NCBI RefSeq assembly: GCF_001653235.2
Contig: NC_035793.1
Span: forward strand, 1,984,001-2,048,000
Source: Pochonia chlamydosporia 170
Taxonomy: Eukaryota > Ascomycota > Sordariomycetes > Hypocreales > Clavicipitaceae
Direction of reading: 5' to 3'
DNA: 64,000 bases
The number at the start of each line of letters is the position of its first letter. Position 1 is the first letter of the stretch. The translations under genes and the position numbers were made by a program. A model generated the notes under the pieces. That model ran no database searches, was not told where the DNA came from, and worked only from the letters and a program-made list of their open reading frames with translations. Below, piece after piece: positions 34,434 through 47,691 of the stretch.

Positions 34434-37266
34434 ATGAGGGCAAGCGAATTTATCCAATTCTTCGCCTTCGGCGGGCTGCAAGTAGTTGCTGCCGCTGCCA
34501 CAAACAATGGCGGTGATGGCTTGGCAAAATGTCCTGGATACAAGGCTTCCAATGTGAAGAAGACGAGCAACGGAATCAAAGCAGATTTGCATCTTGCCGG
34601 TCCAAAGTGCAACGTGTACGGCAAGGACTTGGATAACCTGAAGCTTGACGTTACTGTTGAAACATGTGAGTGTATTCGCGTCTTGGGCTTACTGTCACGA
34701 CCTTCTCCCCACACAAACGACTAACATATCATTGTACAGCGGACCGTATTCATGTCAAGATTTATGACGCTGCGGAACAAGTCTACCAGGTTCCGGAGTC
34801 CGTGTTCCCTCGCCCCAAGCCAGGCAAGGCCAGTAACGCGGCCTTGAAATTTGACTACAAGGAGAACCCATTCTCCTTCAAAATCAGCCGTTCCAAGACC
34901 AACGAAGTTCTCTTTGACTCGTCTGCTGCAGGTTTAGTGTTTGAGGACCAGTATCTTCGGTTGAGGACTCACCTGCCCACGGATGCCAACCTGTATGGCT
35001 TGGGAGAACACTCCGACTCCTTTCGGCTACAGACCACCAACTACACACGCACCTTGTGGAACGCTGATACTCCTTCCATCCCTAATAATTGGAATCTCTA
35101 CGGTACTCATCCTATTTACATTGAGCACCGCGAAAAAGGATCCCACGGCGTCTTTTTACTCAACTCCAATGGCATGGACGTCATCATCGATAAGGACCAC
35201 TCTGGCCAGTACCTGGAGTATAATACCCTGGGCGGCGTGTTTGACTTTTACTTCTTGGCCGGGCCAACACCCATCGAAGTAACCAAGCAGTATTCCGAAA
35301 TCACCGGCCTTTCAGTTACAGTACCCTACGCTGGCCTTGGTTTCCACCAGTGCCGATGGGGCTACCAGGACGTTTTCAACGTCGCCGAAGTTGTATACAA
35401 TTACAGCAAAGCCGGCATTCCTCTCGAAACCATGTGGACCGATATCGACTACATGGACGGGCGAGCTGTTCGTACTCCCCACGCTCAATCATCTTGTACC
35501 ACGCTGCTAACTTGTTCACCCAGATCTTCTCCGTAGACCCCCAGCGATTCCCCATGAGCAAAATGCGCGAGCTGGTAGCCCATCTGCACGCCAACAAGCA
35601 AAAGTTCGTCCTGATGGTTGACCCTGCCGTCGCGGCCAAAAACTACGGCCCGTACAACAACGGAGTCAAGGACGACATCTTCCTCCTCAACTCCACCAAG
35701 CAGACCTTCCACGGCGTCGTGTGGCCCGGCCTGACTGCCTATCCGGACTGGTTCTCCAACGGCGTCCAGGAGTACTGGAACAAGGAATTCGCTGAATTCT
35801 TTTCTCCGCAAACAGGCATCGACATCGACTACCTGTGGATCGATATGAACGAACCGTCCAACTTTTGCGATTTCCCATGTCTTGACCCTGTGGAGGCTGC
35901 TAAACAGTACCCTCCGCCGCCGCCACCAGTCCGTAACCCGCCAAGAGAACTACCAGGGTGGCCGTGCGATTTCCAACCGGCCGGCACGAACTGCAAGCGA
36001 AGGGAAGCAGAGCAGCCATTATCAGTTGAGAAGAAAACATCCGTCGACAGTGGCGTGGATACCCGCGCAGAAGGTGTCCCATCCACCTCTTCCAACAAGT
36101 GGAAAGGTCTGCCAGGCCGTGAACTCATCTCTCCTCCGTATGCCATCCACAACGCCTACGGACCACTACCCCAAAAGAGCATCAACACCAGTCTCATCCA
36201 CCACAACGGCCTCACGCTCTTCGACACACACAACCTCTACGGGACCATGATGTCCGCCGCATCCCGCAAGGCCATGCTCGCTCGACGCCCCTCCAGCCGA
36301 CCACTCGTCATTACGCGTTCCACCTTCGCCGGCGCAGGCTCCCACGTCTCGCACTGGCTGGGCGACAACGACTCCGACTGGCCGCACTACCAGTGGAGTA
36401 TCCGCCAAATGTTACAGTTCAACTCCATCTTCCAGGTATCAATGGTTGGCTCAGATGTCTGCGGCTTCAACAAGGATACGACGGAAGAGCTCTGTGCCAG
36501 ATGGGCCATGTTGGGTGCCTTCCAGCCGTTCTATCGTAACCACAATGCAGAGGGCCAAGTCGATCAGGAGTTCTACCTATGGAAGTCAGTCACCAAAGCT
36601 GCAAAGAAGGCCATTGACATTCGGTACAGATTACTCGACTATTTCTACACTGCGATGATGCAGCAGAGCACGGATGGAACACCAGCGCTCAACCCCATGT
36701 TTTATCTGTACCCCAACGATAAGAACACATTCGGGCTAGAATTGCAATTCTTCTGGGGCCCGTCGCTGCTCGTCGCGCCAGTTACACAGGAGGGATCTAC
36801 AAGCGTGGATGTATATCTCCCCGACGACATCTTCTACGACTTCTACACCCACGAGCAGATTCGCGGACAAGCAAAGACAATCACTATGAAGGACCAGGCG
36901 ATCACGGACATCCCGCTCTTCCTGCGCGGTGGCGTCATAGTTCCCCTGCGTGTCAAGTCCGCCATGACGACGGACGAGCTGCGCAGCCAGGATTTCGAAC
37001 TGTTGGTTCCGCTGGGCAAGGACGGTAGTGCCAAGGGATCGCTGTACCTGGACGATGGGGATAGTTTGGACCCCAAGGAGAAGTCTCACATTGAATTCGA
37101 GTACAACAAGGGCCGGCTTGTTGCCAAGGGCACGTTTGGATACAAGACCAAGGCGAAACTGGCAAAGATTACACTTCTGGGCGTCACTGGTTCCCAGGCC
37201 GCCAGGGCGACCAAGTCGGTGACTGTGGATAAGCAGCTTTCAGAGTCCTTTACTGTAGATCTGTAA
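34434..37266 (+). CDS. Secreted alpha-glucosidase, glycoside hydrolase family 31
   Basis: Retaining GH31 alpha-glucosidase (maltase type), releasing glucose from maltose, starch oligomers or trehalose-like sugars outside the cell. Exons are 34434-34665, 34740-35467 and 35524-37266, giving 900 residues, typical for fungal GH31. Residues 1 to about 22 ([20 protein letters not shown]) are a signal peptide; the in-frame Met at 34407 would put an Arg-rich stretch before it. A galactose-mutarotase-like N-domain is followed by the barrel. The nucleophile is Asp427 in [11 protein letters not shown] and the acid/base is Asp601 in [15 protein letters not shown]31 signature [19 protein letters not shown] follows. 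Intron 2 uses GTTCGT and a GCTAAC branch point, restoring [17 protein letters not shown] Pro-rich and charged loop (about 440-510) lies between the two catalytic residues. Several N-glycosylation sequons (for example NYTRT) are present. Confidence 0.95.
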
Positions 37267-40200
37267 GACTGTGTTTAATTAAACACTAGAGCAGCGGGAA
37301 ATTTGCAATAATCTACGTTCCTATTTTTGGGGTTTCACCAGCTGTGCTTCTTTTTCCATTTCTCTCGCGCCCATTGAAAGATGCTGCTTGGCCTTGGCCC
37401 CTTATCTCGTGCATGATGACAGCCAGAGACCTGCAGATCTAGCCTGGAAAAGCTGACTACTTTTCATTACTCCAAATTTCAGCATCAGCAATTCCCGTCA
37501 TTTCTTTCCACATCCATCATCTCTTGGCAACCTCTGGATTATGTATGCGCATAAAAATCGATATTACAGGGGTTCTTGTTTCTGCCATCCCGGTCGGTTT
37601 GGTCCGATCTGCAACCCACCATAACCCCAGACGCCCAGCATTGCGGGCGTCCAAGTTCAAACACCTGTTCCAGAGCATTCGACAGCGGTGACATATTGCA
37701 GTACCAACCAGCCGGTGAAGGCAGCCACACCCCACCAACGAGTTTGGGCGACGCAAGCGTCGTGGAACCTCAAGCGGCCTATTATGCGGCCATTGGTAAT
37801 TCCAATCAACTCTTTCCACGTACAAATTTCGTGGCTTGGTGGTTCTGGTGCCTTTTTTCTTGCATTTGAAGCTTTCGTCGTCCCATGAGGACTCCCCCTG
37901 CGTACGGTCATGCATGTAAAGTGCTTCCAACATGGCCTGCCGTGTGTAAGACCACACCCCAATCCTGGACCCAGGATGCAGGACTAGCGGAAATATCAAT
38001 CACTTCACCATATCTCTGGGTAAGCTGTGTGAGATCAGAGGAACAGGTATGGATACACCCTTGGTATAATGCGGCGGCGCCTTGCGCCTTGCCCGCACAC
38101 TTGGGTCGCATGGCGTTTCTCCTCGCCGAGAACCAGACAGTTGGTACGAGTTCTCGGAGAAAAGCAAGTTTCAGTCGGAGCCGTCAATTCGTTCCAAGGT
38201 TAACCATTACTTTGGCCAGGTTTCCCCCAAGTTCCCTTTCTACCTTTGGAAGTCAACTCAGCCACGGGATTCTATAATGTCAAAGAGGAGTTTAGCACAG
38301 CCAGACTAACACCTTGAAACAGATGCGCACAAGACAATTGCGTTTTTGCTTACCCACCAATTCCAATCAGTATCATAGCAAAGAGAGCGACAGGAGGTGA
38401 GCGCATCGCCTCTAATTTGCGCCTGTCCATGACTCGTAGTATGCATAGGCCATTCCCCAACACCTTGATAGTCTTCGTAACACCGTCTTCGCCGTGGGTG
38501 TCATACATCTCGACACAAATGCTAGTCTTGCTTGGCAACCGCTTGACTGGAACGCGCCAATATTCACGTCCTCTGGAACCTTGCCTGCAGATGTCATTGA
38601 AGAAAGCATGTTGTGTTGCTCCAAGCTCGGCTTCCCCTGTCTATCGCTCGCATGGCACCTACCAATACCCGTACACATGGGACCTCCTCGTTCCAAACAA
38701 ACACGAATGGTGTGGGAAACCCGTCCAGTAGCCTCCTGAGAAGGGCAGCTCGGCCAGGTTTCACCGCCTTGTATGCACTCATCAGCTCTCAATCCCCCCA
38801 AAAGCCCGTAAAAGGCAAATGTGCGGACGGCCTGGGTGCTTCATAAGGGTGTGCCCTGCAGGTTCGACTATCGAGAGTGTACGCACAAGGCGCTGCCTGT
38901 AGCCCTGGCTCCATGCGCTCACGTCGTACAAGCCCTTGACATTGAGTTCCGTTCAGGATTTCACTTCTCACATTTCCGCCCTTTCGTTTCCTCAGTCTAA
39001 CCAATCGCACTCTTGCCGGCCCGCCACTTGTTTTGTTGTCTCGTTGGTTGTCTCATTGTCTAACAGTGAATTCTCTGCTGACAACAAGGCACAGGGTGTA
39101 CTTTGTCCTTGCTCCGAGTCGGTCATCCCGCCGTCAGTACACAATCGTATTGCTTTTTGTCCATTGCTTGTATATCGTAAATTCTGGCAATGTTCTTCAA
39201 ATTCACCTGCTCGTTGAAATATGACGGCTAATTTAGCCCCAAAAGTTGCAACGCGGCGAGCAGCGTTCCTGCATGTTACTGTACGAATTCACATCGTGGA
39301 ATCTATAATGATGGTCGAATCAGGTAGCTTACCATTCAGAGGTGAGCCAGGCACGAACACGGCAGCACATACGCATGCACAGGGATTGTATGGCTCTCAC
39401 TCTGCCACGTCTACTGTGGCTTTCCACAGTCGTTAGGGAATGCCTATGTTGAAGTTGACCCAATGCGCCGGACCTCCAACAAGGATTGGAGGCGGCTACC
39501 TGCAAAAAACCCCTGTGATGGCTTGTTAATTTAACGGGGACTAGACGATGCAGGATCTGCTTCCTGTGCCATCGCCTAGTGACAAATTGCGGACCTGGCT
39601 GCCCAGGCGACAACCATGCGGCGGCAGCTACATACTTGGAGGGTCGACTGGATGAAGGACGGGTGGGTGTTCTTGTTTGCCTTTTGTTTGCGCTTCCGCT
39701 TCAACCAGAGTCGTCGAGCTTTGGCCTTGTTCCTTTAGTCTTGACTTCATTTCTGGTCCCTCTTGTGGCGCTCTATGGTGTTTTGGAGTGGCCACGAAAT
39801 ACGGCTTGTCTTGCGTCTCGAGATACGGCTCTAATAACTAACGTCTCCTCTTTGTGAAATTTCTCACCCTGCGTAATTTAACGGACTGCAAGTTCCAAGG
39901 AGAGGATAGGTACCCATCGCCAGAACTTACCCCAATGCCAAAACGGTAGTCTCCAATCCCGAGTCCCCGGCATTGATCAGCTCAAATTCTTAGCTACATC
40001 CACGGCCCAATCCAGCAGATTGCGATTTGATAGCAATGCGAAGCTTTCTTGTCGTCGAGGCAGCCCATACCAACCTCACCCAATCGGTTAGTTAGGAGGC
40101 GTCTTACTCCCAAGGTACAACCATGCTTCTAGAGCTCGACATGGAGTGACACCCGGCGAACAGGGACCCTGGTACGGGGAATGTACGAGAAGGCGGAAGA

Positions 40201-43200
40201 GCAGTTGACCAGACACTTTATCTATTTTGTTTCTGTGGGTCCAGCTGACGCTTCACCAGTGTTGTTGCGGGAGTAAAGCAGGAAGTGGAAAAGCCGGGAG
40301 GGAAATTGACAGCCAACATTGAAGTCCATGTCTGCGTCTGCGTCCAGGTTGCATCGGACCATGGGCTGTCAACCGTCCACCCATGTTCACATGTGCATGT
40401 TTATGTTCATGCTCCTATTCCTGGCCACGTTCATGTTCATTCATGTCTATCTCTGAAAGTGAATCATGCCTGGGAAGCACCGGCAATTCTTTCAAAGAGG
40501 GGAAAGATAATTTACCAGCTGAAGCCTGGCCGTCAGAACAATGGGCCGGCACAGTCTCTCATCTTCTCTTGTGCAACCCGACACAAATCAGTCGGATATC
40601 GTCGGGCGTACTGCAAACTTTTGCTCTTCAAGGTTCCGTCTTGTACTTCACCTCTTCGATGGCATCCCTTCAATGTCTTTGAATATTCACTCTCTCAAAC
40701 CAAGCTCTTCTTCGCCAAGGGAGTGGCACTTCCACAAGCTGACAACTCTGTTCCCCACTGCCAATGTTCAGATTTTATTATACGTCCTGATTAGCATGCA
40801 CAAGATGGTGCAGTGACGATGGATTCAGACTCTTTCGAGGACACTCTAACTAACCCTCAATGAAATCGTTTAGCCTTAAGGGACCACAGACGTCAACGGC
40901 GGCTACGGCTCTTGCAGCACAGACTTGTCGTATTTCCATCCGTCATGGCTATCCCCGGTCTGTGCATCAAAACAACAAGCCTTTCGTCTCCAGCATCGAT
41001 CATTACGCTGTGCAATATCAAAAGAAAAGAAGGGGGGGTCCGTGCTATTAGCTCTGCCGTCACCCAGCCGGAGCAGGGGATGTTGAACAAGACCATGCGG
41101 CTTCCGGCTACAGCCTCCCGGCCTGTACGTTGCCCCATGCTTCATATTCATCTCCAAGGCCTTTGTTTCTGTCTGCCGCACATCGCTCTCCAATTGGATT
41201 CAAGGCTACCAGGGGTCGGATTATTACCCGCTGCCACGTCACTAAGAATACCCCGAGGCCAAGTCCTCAAACCTCATTCCGGTCCCAGCATTGCCAGGCG
41301 GACAGCAAATTACCATCGTCTCGTCAGGGCCGTACCTTTTGAAAACAGGGAAAAACAACACTACATACCAACCTTTTGAGTTAGTCACTTTGGAGTGTGG
41401 CGTGTGGCGGCGACGGCACCATCAGCCGAGCATACTGCACTGACAACAAGAACCCTGGCAGACAAATGGCAGTTGTGGCATGATTTCTGTGTTTTGCTTC
41501 TTTGCGCTGATGGAGCTTTTTCAATCTTAAAACTATTCTCGCCATTCGTTCTGTGCGTCGATGTGAGAGTTGACGGAATTGTGCCAACAATATTGTATAA
41601 AATGCCCCTCCACCCCAACCTCTGGCCACTACTTCGACATGCAATCTGCAGTACTGATTAAGATTTTTTTGCCAACTCTGCCCAACACTAGTTCTCAAAT
41701 ACGGTGTGGTCATAAAATTTCTCTCTCTTCATATTTCCCTCATTGGATATTGAGGCTGCCACTACTCGAGTGCACAAACATGCCTTCAGTGGGTTCTCTA
41801 TCTGTAGAGGAGGATCGTGGGTGTGACCCCGAGAAGTAAGTACAGAATCCAGAGCCGGCAATACACGGTGATAAAACGAGCTAAAAAGATATAGCTGTTG
41901 TCCGACTGTCACTCAGCGGAGATCGGACAGGAAAGCTCTAGGCATAGATCGCGTGAACGCCATGTTCGGCAACCCAGATGGCATAAAAATGGATCGCGTT
42001 CTACTTCCCGACCCTCACGAGAGCCCAAAGAAGGACTCTGACGCCAATAACCGAAATCAACGTGAGCGGAAGAAACTCTGATATTGTTCGTGGGAATGAT
42101 GCAACGGCCGAAACGACTTAAAAGCAACGTGTTTGGTTAGGCTATTTGTCAGTGATTTTTGGCGTTCGTCCAGCACAGGGGCGGGATCTTTCTGGATAGG
42201 AACCAACCGGCCCTTGCTCCTTCTCTATGGTATGATTGGAGAATCTTCCCGGCCTTAATCACCGATTTACTGGCAATTGAGAGGGGCTTTTTCACATCCG
42301 GGGCTGTTTATGGCGTCTTCGTTCGATTACGGACACATACTATACGGATGACAGAACAGCAGAAAAGGCAACAGATTCCAGTTTTGTGGAATGCTTCCTT
42401 GCTGTCGCAATGTCACCGTTTTACACACTCAATTTTTCTCATTCGTCTTTTGCTCCCCCTGGAGCAACAACCGTTCCTTCCTTCATTTTTGTGGTTTCTT
42501 CTGCCACGTTTGACTTCTCCGCCCCCAACTTGGGTAGTTCGTCAGACGGGTGAACCCTTGCAAAGCAAAACTATAATTTCTATAATATAACCTGGTTGTT
42601 TCTTTTTCGAAAACACCTTTATTTGATTCGCTGACTGGACAAGCATGATGCCTGAATGTCATGGAAGCGACAGTCCCGGTCGCCGTTTGTGTAATGCTAA
42701 GCACACCAGAGACCACAGGCCTCTCACAGGTGGCGCCGTCTGGTCTCACCAATCCAGTTGAGACCCTTTTGTATTCCACGATACTGTGGATCCAACCTGT
42801 CAAGCAGATGTGGCAACGATACAGGAGGGCAAGCCAGATGCCACAGGGGGCGGGATGCAAAACATACTTGAGCTGGAAAAGGTACCCACATATCGGGCAG
42901 CACACAATTGAATGCTGTGCTATGTTAGTGTATACTTGGCATCGGTGGATATGGTGCCATGGTGCCGTGGATAGTTTGTGCCATACATATTAAGCCCAAA
43001 ACATTGTTTCTGCAATCTCCACCAATGCCGCGATGCCGGAAGTGGCATCCGCCTCCCGGAGCTCGGTGCCGAGTTTGCCACGAGCCACTTGAACTCAAAT
43101 GGGGAAGGATTTTGGATTGACGACTAAATTGGCATGGCCAGTGGAACCAGTTGAGCACGCAATAGTGGCCCAGTAAGAGCTTTTCTGTAAGCCCAGCCGG

Positions 43201-43585
43201 GACGAGACATAACGTCGCGTGCTTTGGAATCCTTGGCGCCAATCTTTCTTTTCTTCTAGAATTTCTTGTCTTAAATAGCAGAACGTCGGCCTTCCATTGA
43301 CAGCTGAGCTATCTCTGTTTCGTTTTAAGCTTGCATCCTGCCTTCCACCTTGGGACTTGCTGCATGACTGGCTAAAGCAGAGCTTATTTAGTCCGGGGTA
43401 ACATTGGCTTTGCTCCATTGGGCAAATAATCTGCACGGGCTCCGTCCCCCGCATCTTCCTTTGAAAGGGCCCCGACGCATTTCTTCTCATCTTACCTGCG
43501 TGGTTGGGGGAGCAGATTCCTTCCTTTGTTCTACTCCTTTTCCAGAAATCCGCCTCTTTGTGGACGTGCAGACAGGTCGTTCGTC
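37267..43585. other. 6.3 kb gene-free stretch upstream of the amino acid permease
   Basis: No protein gene is firmly supported here. All open frames are short and none carries a recognisable domain. Only one weak small-gene candidate (41780-42081) was found. The stretch includes a CATGTTCATGT-like low-complexity patch at about 40383-40445, GACCAGAC at 40207-40214 and its reverse complement at 42738-42745. It may contain a long leader or promoter of the permease or non-coding transcripts; sequence alone does not show this. Confidence 0.55.
41780..42081 (+). CDS. Weak candidate for a small two-exon gene
   Basis: An ATG at 41780 opens a short exon (MPSVGSLSVEEDRGCDPEK) ending at a good GTAAGT donor at 41836. 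A second stretch (41922-42081) in the matching phase reads SDRKALGIDRVNAMFGNPDG, then a charged end with NNRNQRERKKL before TGA. The total would be 71 residues. The acceptor needed is a GAG six bases after a better-looking CAG, and using that CAG gives an early stop. Other frames of exon 2 also look Arg/Ser-rich, so chance is quite possible. No family is recognised. Confidence 0.22.
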
Positions 43586-45648
43586 ATGGCGGAAAAAGGT
43601 CAGCCGCAGGACATGGGCTCGTCCGATGCCGTTGGTAAGATTCACAGCGACGACGTCGACTCCGAAGGTCGGCGTGGAAATCCCCAGCACATCGAAGATG
43701 GCACCAGAGCCAAAGAGTCGGATCACCTCAAGCGTGCCCTTTCTGCTCGTCAGGTGCAGATGATTGCCATTGGTGGCACAATCGGCACGGGCTTGTTCTT
43801 GGGCACAGGAAAGTCATTGGCTACAGGCGGTCCTGCCTCGTTGCTGATTTGCTATGCCATCACTGGCGCCATTGTCTTTGTCACGATGCTCAGCCTGGGC
43901 GAGATGGCGGCATTCATTCCTATCGCCGGTAGCTTTTGCTCCTTTGCCGGGTAAGCGTCTCATTTTCTGTTTCCTGACGGCTCTGTAGCACGTCTGGGAG
44001 TACAGGGGGTACAACAGCTGACAGTCCGAAAACCAGACGATTCGTCGACGATGCATTTGGATTTGCGCTTACTTGGAATTATTGGTTTAACGATGCAGTT
44101 TCCACAGCGGCGGATTTGGTTGCGCTGCAGTTGGTCTTGGAATATTGGACGACCAATTTTCCTGGTTGGGCGCTGAGTTTAATTTTCTGGGTTGTCTTGA
44201 TTGCCGTGAATATCATCACCGTCAGAGCATATGGCGAGGTACGTGTTTTGGCCAAGCCTCAGAGCAGGGACCGCGAAACTGACTAGTCAACAGCTGGAAT
44301 ATTGGCTCAGTCTTCTCAAGGTTATTACTATCATTGTAAGTATTAGGTTTCTTCTTCGCCGGCATTACAAGCTATAACTAACCTGTCTTCAAGGTATTCA
44401 TTGTTATGGGTATTGTCGTCAACTGCGGTGGCAATCGTGACGGCCACTATATTGGTGGTGAAAATTGGCATATCCCCGGTGCTCCTTTTGTCGGAGGCAT
44501 CGGCGGCTTTGCGTCTGTTTTTGTAACTGCCTCATTTGCTTGTAAGTGATTGCACTCACGGAAGGATATTGCAGACAGCGGTGCTGACCCCATTTAGATG
44601 GTGGTACGGAGTCCATTGCCATCACGGCTGGGGAGACCAAGAACCCAACCAAGAACTTGCCTCGAGTTGTGAAGAACGTTTTCTGGAGAATCCTTCTCTT
44701 TTAGTATGTCTTCGGCTCAAGGTTGTCACTGGGTTCCTGGAATTGGACTAACACAAATTGATAGCATCCTCTCCGTTCTTCTCATTGGCCTCAATGTCCC
44801 ATATAACTACCCGAACCTCAGCACCAAGAAGGCTAGCACTTCCCCATTCACGATTGTATTCGAAATGACTGGCGCACATGCTGCCGGCAGCGTCATCAAT
44901 GCCGTTATCCTTACGTCAGTCCTGTCGGCGGGCAACCACGCTCTTTTCGCAGGTGTGCGGCTATTGTACACGTTGGCTATGGAAGGCCATGCACCACGAG
45001 TCTTTGGCAAGCTGAATAGGAATCAAGTTCCTTGGGTGGCTGTGCTGGCTACAGGCTTCATTGCCGGCCTATGTTTCGGATCGAGCTTCATTGGAGCTGG
45101 TCAGCTCTGGACCTGGTTGCAAAAGTGAGTAGTACCACGCGGAACAAACAAGGTCAAGGACAAGACCGAGAAAGTTTTTTTTTTCCCTTGGGCCATATCT
45201 GGATCAAGTATTGACCAGTCGTTGCTGACCTGCACACAGCCTAGTCGGTGTTTCCAACCAGTTATCATGGATCGCAATCGGCATCGCATCCATCCGATTT
45301 CGCGCCGGTCTTGAGCGCCAAGGCAAGACCCATCTGCTTCCCTTCAAGAACTGGACGTACCCATACGGACCCTGGATGTCTGTATTTCTCAACAGTTTCC
45401 TGGTCCTGATCCAGGGGTGGAGCTGTTTCAGCCCTGACTTCGATGCTGTTAGCTTTGTCAGCTTCTACATTGAATTACCCGTCATGTTGATCATGTACGT
45501 GGGTTGGAAACTGGTCAAGAAGACCAAGTGGGTAAAGCTTGATGAGATGGATCTCGTGACCGATGTGCATACGGCTGACGACGGGGAGCCGGAGAAGACA
45601 AAGGGGTGGCAGTCCAAGACGAAGAGGGTGCTCAATTGGCTGTTCTGA
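43586..45648 (+). CDS. Amino acid permease (YAT/AAP family, 12 TM)
   Basis: Plasma-membrane proton-coupled amino acid uptake carrier of the fungal Gap1-like group. Substrate range cannot be told from sequence. Seven exons: 43586-43950, 44037-44238, 44294-44335, 44394-44541, 44598-44703, 44765-45124 and 45240-45648, giving 543 residues. An acidic cytosolic N-terminus of about 50 residues precedes TM1, whose motif ARQVQMIAIGGTIGTGLFLG is the family signature. TM3 reads LTWNYWFNDAVSTAADLVAL. The consensus ITAGETKNPTKNLPRVV and the TM8-type SVLSAGNHALFAGVRLLYTL are present. The C-terminus is a Lys-rich cytosolic tail ending KRVLNWLF. Introns are 46-115 nt, all GT-AG in conserved phase. An upstream in-frame Met (43526) would add 20 residues without family support. 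No other transport or metabolic gene is adjacent. Confidence 0.94.
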
Positions 45649-47663
45649 GGTGACCTGTTACATAACCCATGGTGCATTTGTTTTGTTATTTGTCTTTTGG
45701 AGCTTCTTGCATGGCGAGTTTATCGTGCTTTTAGAAGTCAGCTATTGGCCATAGTTTAGCGGATTGTTATTGGTATAGCCTTTTGAGCGAATGAGACGAA
45801 CTGCAGCATGACATAATTGGACGAGACGTCAACTCATCAAAGTGACTGCCTAGATGCCAAGGTGCTCTCTTAGCGCACAAGGCAGGTGGCAAATTGGACA
45901 GAAACGTTAGAGAATTGTCTGGTGTGAAAAATTTTACGAGCCTTGTATCAACGAATTGTTTCTTACCTAGGTACCTTGATAAGCCATGCCAGCTGTCCTT
46001 CAAGGGTCCTTGGCGAAGTGATCTAAATTTCCTGTGCCATCGCCAATCTGAAATGTCTTCCAAGGATCCGCATTCCGGCGGCCACTGCCATGGTGAAGCG
46101 GCTTGTGGGGAATGGGCTTCATTGGTGATCAACAAGTGGCCAAAGTGCATGGGGGTCATCATGTCTTAGTGGCCGGTTGTTCCTGAAACTCTGACACCTA
46201 AAATCTGTAGCGAAAGCAGGTGGATGAGATTTTTGGCCTGTTTGCCTCGTCTGATATTGTAGCATCAAAGATGTTCATGATTGGCTTGTGATGACAGCAT
46301 CGGGGTTTGATGGTCCCGAAACACAGCCAGATTCAATATCTGATGCGATGAACAATGTGTAAATTGCTGGTTGGCTCAACTATAAACTTGTCAAACATGC
46401 GACATGGAACCTTGCAAGCGTTGCGTAAAACCAACTGTTTGGTATCCCGCACTCTCGGGGTGTGGCCGAGGCAGAAGTATCTTGCTTCATGTTGAAATGG
46501 TTCACTTTTCAGCCACCATTTGATTCCAATGTGCGAGTTCCGTAGGTAATTGGTCTAATCATGCTGCAGAGCACGAAGGAGAAAATTTTGTCACCCAGCC
46601 TTGACAAATTGGTCGTGCATGGGTGCTAATACAAGCCTGCAGCAATTCTTGACCAAAAAACTTGGATGGATCAAATTTGTGAATGGCGAAGGGGCAGAGA
46701 CTCTTCAGCCTCGAATTTGTTTTCTGCATCGTCGGCCTTTTGCTGCACCATTCTCCGTCCCAGGGGGGCCAAACATCGGCCTTGAGTCCTAGCCAATAAT
46801 TGCTTGTGCAAGTAGCACCCATCCAGCTGTCGACAGAACAGCCGCAATGCAGACACTTCGTCCTGCACGAACTCAAGCAAGACCCTAGCTCCCTGTTGCA
46901 TTCGCCATCCGTGTTGCCCAAGCTTGCACAATCTGTGGGGAGGTGACGTGCCTGACAGCCCGGCGGACACGTGTTGTGGAGGTGATTGCGATGCAAGAGA
47001 CCGAGGCCGGCAGGGACAATGTCGGGGCAATCACAGACAAGGCCAATTGATGGTGATCGTGGTTACGTACAAGATTCATTTCCAATTAAGAAAGGCACGG
47101 TAAGAGGATTTGACGTCGGTTTCTGCCAGCCGTCCTTTGGTTGGATCGTGGAATCACTATTGGCCTCGGTGCTGACGAACAGACCCAAGAATAGCATAGT
47201 TCGTCGTGGCACTGGTCATGGGGTCACGTCATGTCCACAAGTCTGTGGCCCATGGTCCACGTTTGGACAAAAGCGATAAGAGACAGAAACGGGCCGCAGG
47301 GGAGAAAAAGGAGGCTGTAGTGTGTTAGAGCGTAGATCAGGGAATTGAGAGATGATAATCCAAACCGGAGATAAACATTGTCATGCGATGCGCAGAGTTT
47401 TCACTTTCACGGCTGGAGCCTTTCTCCTGTGCCATCCCGCACTGCATGTTCCTAATCTTGGAGACTCGTAGATTTTGTCGCGAGATGTGGGTACGGGGAT
47501 GCTCCATCAAATCTGGCTGGCAAGTACCGTACCTTGCTAGACCGTTGGATCTGGCCGAGAGCCCCATGTCGCCGTGACTGTGCCTGGTCATTTTATTGCC
47601 CTCCCTCCTGCGTTGATCATAAACCAGAGATTGGTACTGTAATGTAGTGCGCTACTGATATTA

Positions 47664-47691
47664 GTACTTAGGTACATATGTACCTAAGTAC
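47664..47691. repeat. Perfect 28-bp palindrome
   Basis: The left arm GTACTTAGGTACAT is followed directly by its exact reverse complement, with no spacer. It is intergenic. It could extrude as a hairpin or serve as a dimer-binding site; similar TACCTAGGTA words occur elsewhere in the window. Confidence 0.85.

Noticed and set aside
35455..35523. Second GC-AG intron in the GH31 gene (GG-GCGAGC donor)
   Set aside because: That donor gives the wrong phase. GTTCGT thirteen bases after 35455 keeps phase and conserved residues, so an ordinary GT-AG intron explains it.
40285..40794. 169-codon plus-strand frame
   Set aside because: Begins in a CATGTTCATG-type low-complexity patch (His/Val repeats) and has no family features; three frames are open at once here.
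46455..46535. tRNA-like A box (TGGCCGAG)
   Set aside because: No B box (GGTTCGANTCC) at the right distance and no cloverleaf arms could be paired.
46559..46996. Cysteine-rich 145-residue frame on the minus strand
   Set aside because: No signal peptide, no repeated cysteine spacing and overlapping equally open frames. Compositional chance is more likely than a secreted Cys-rich protein.
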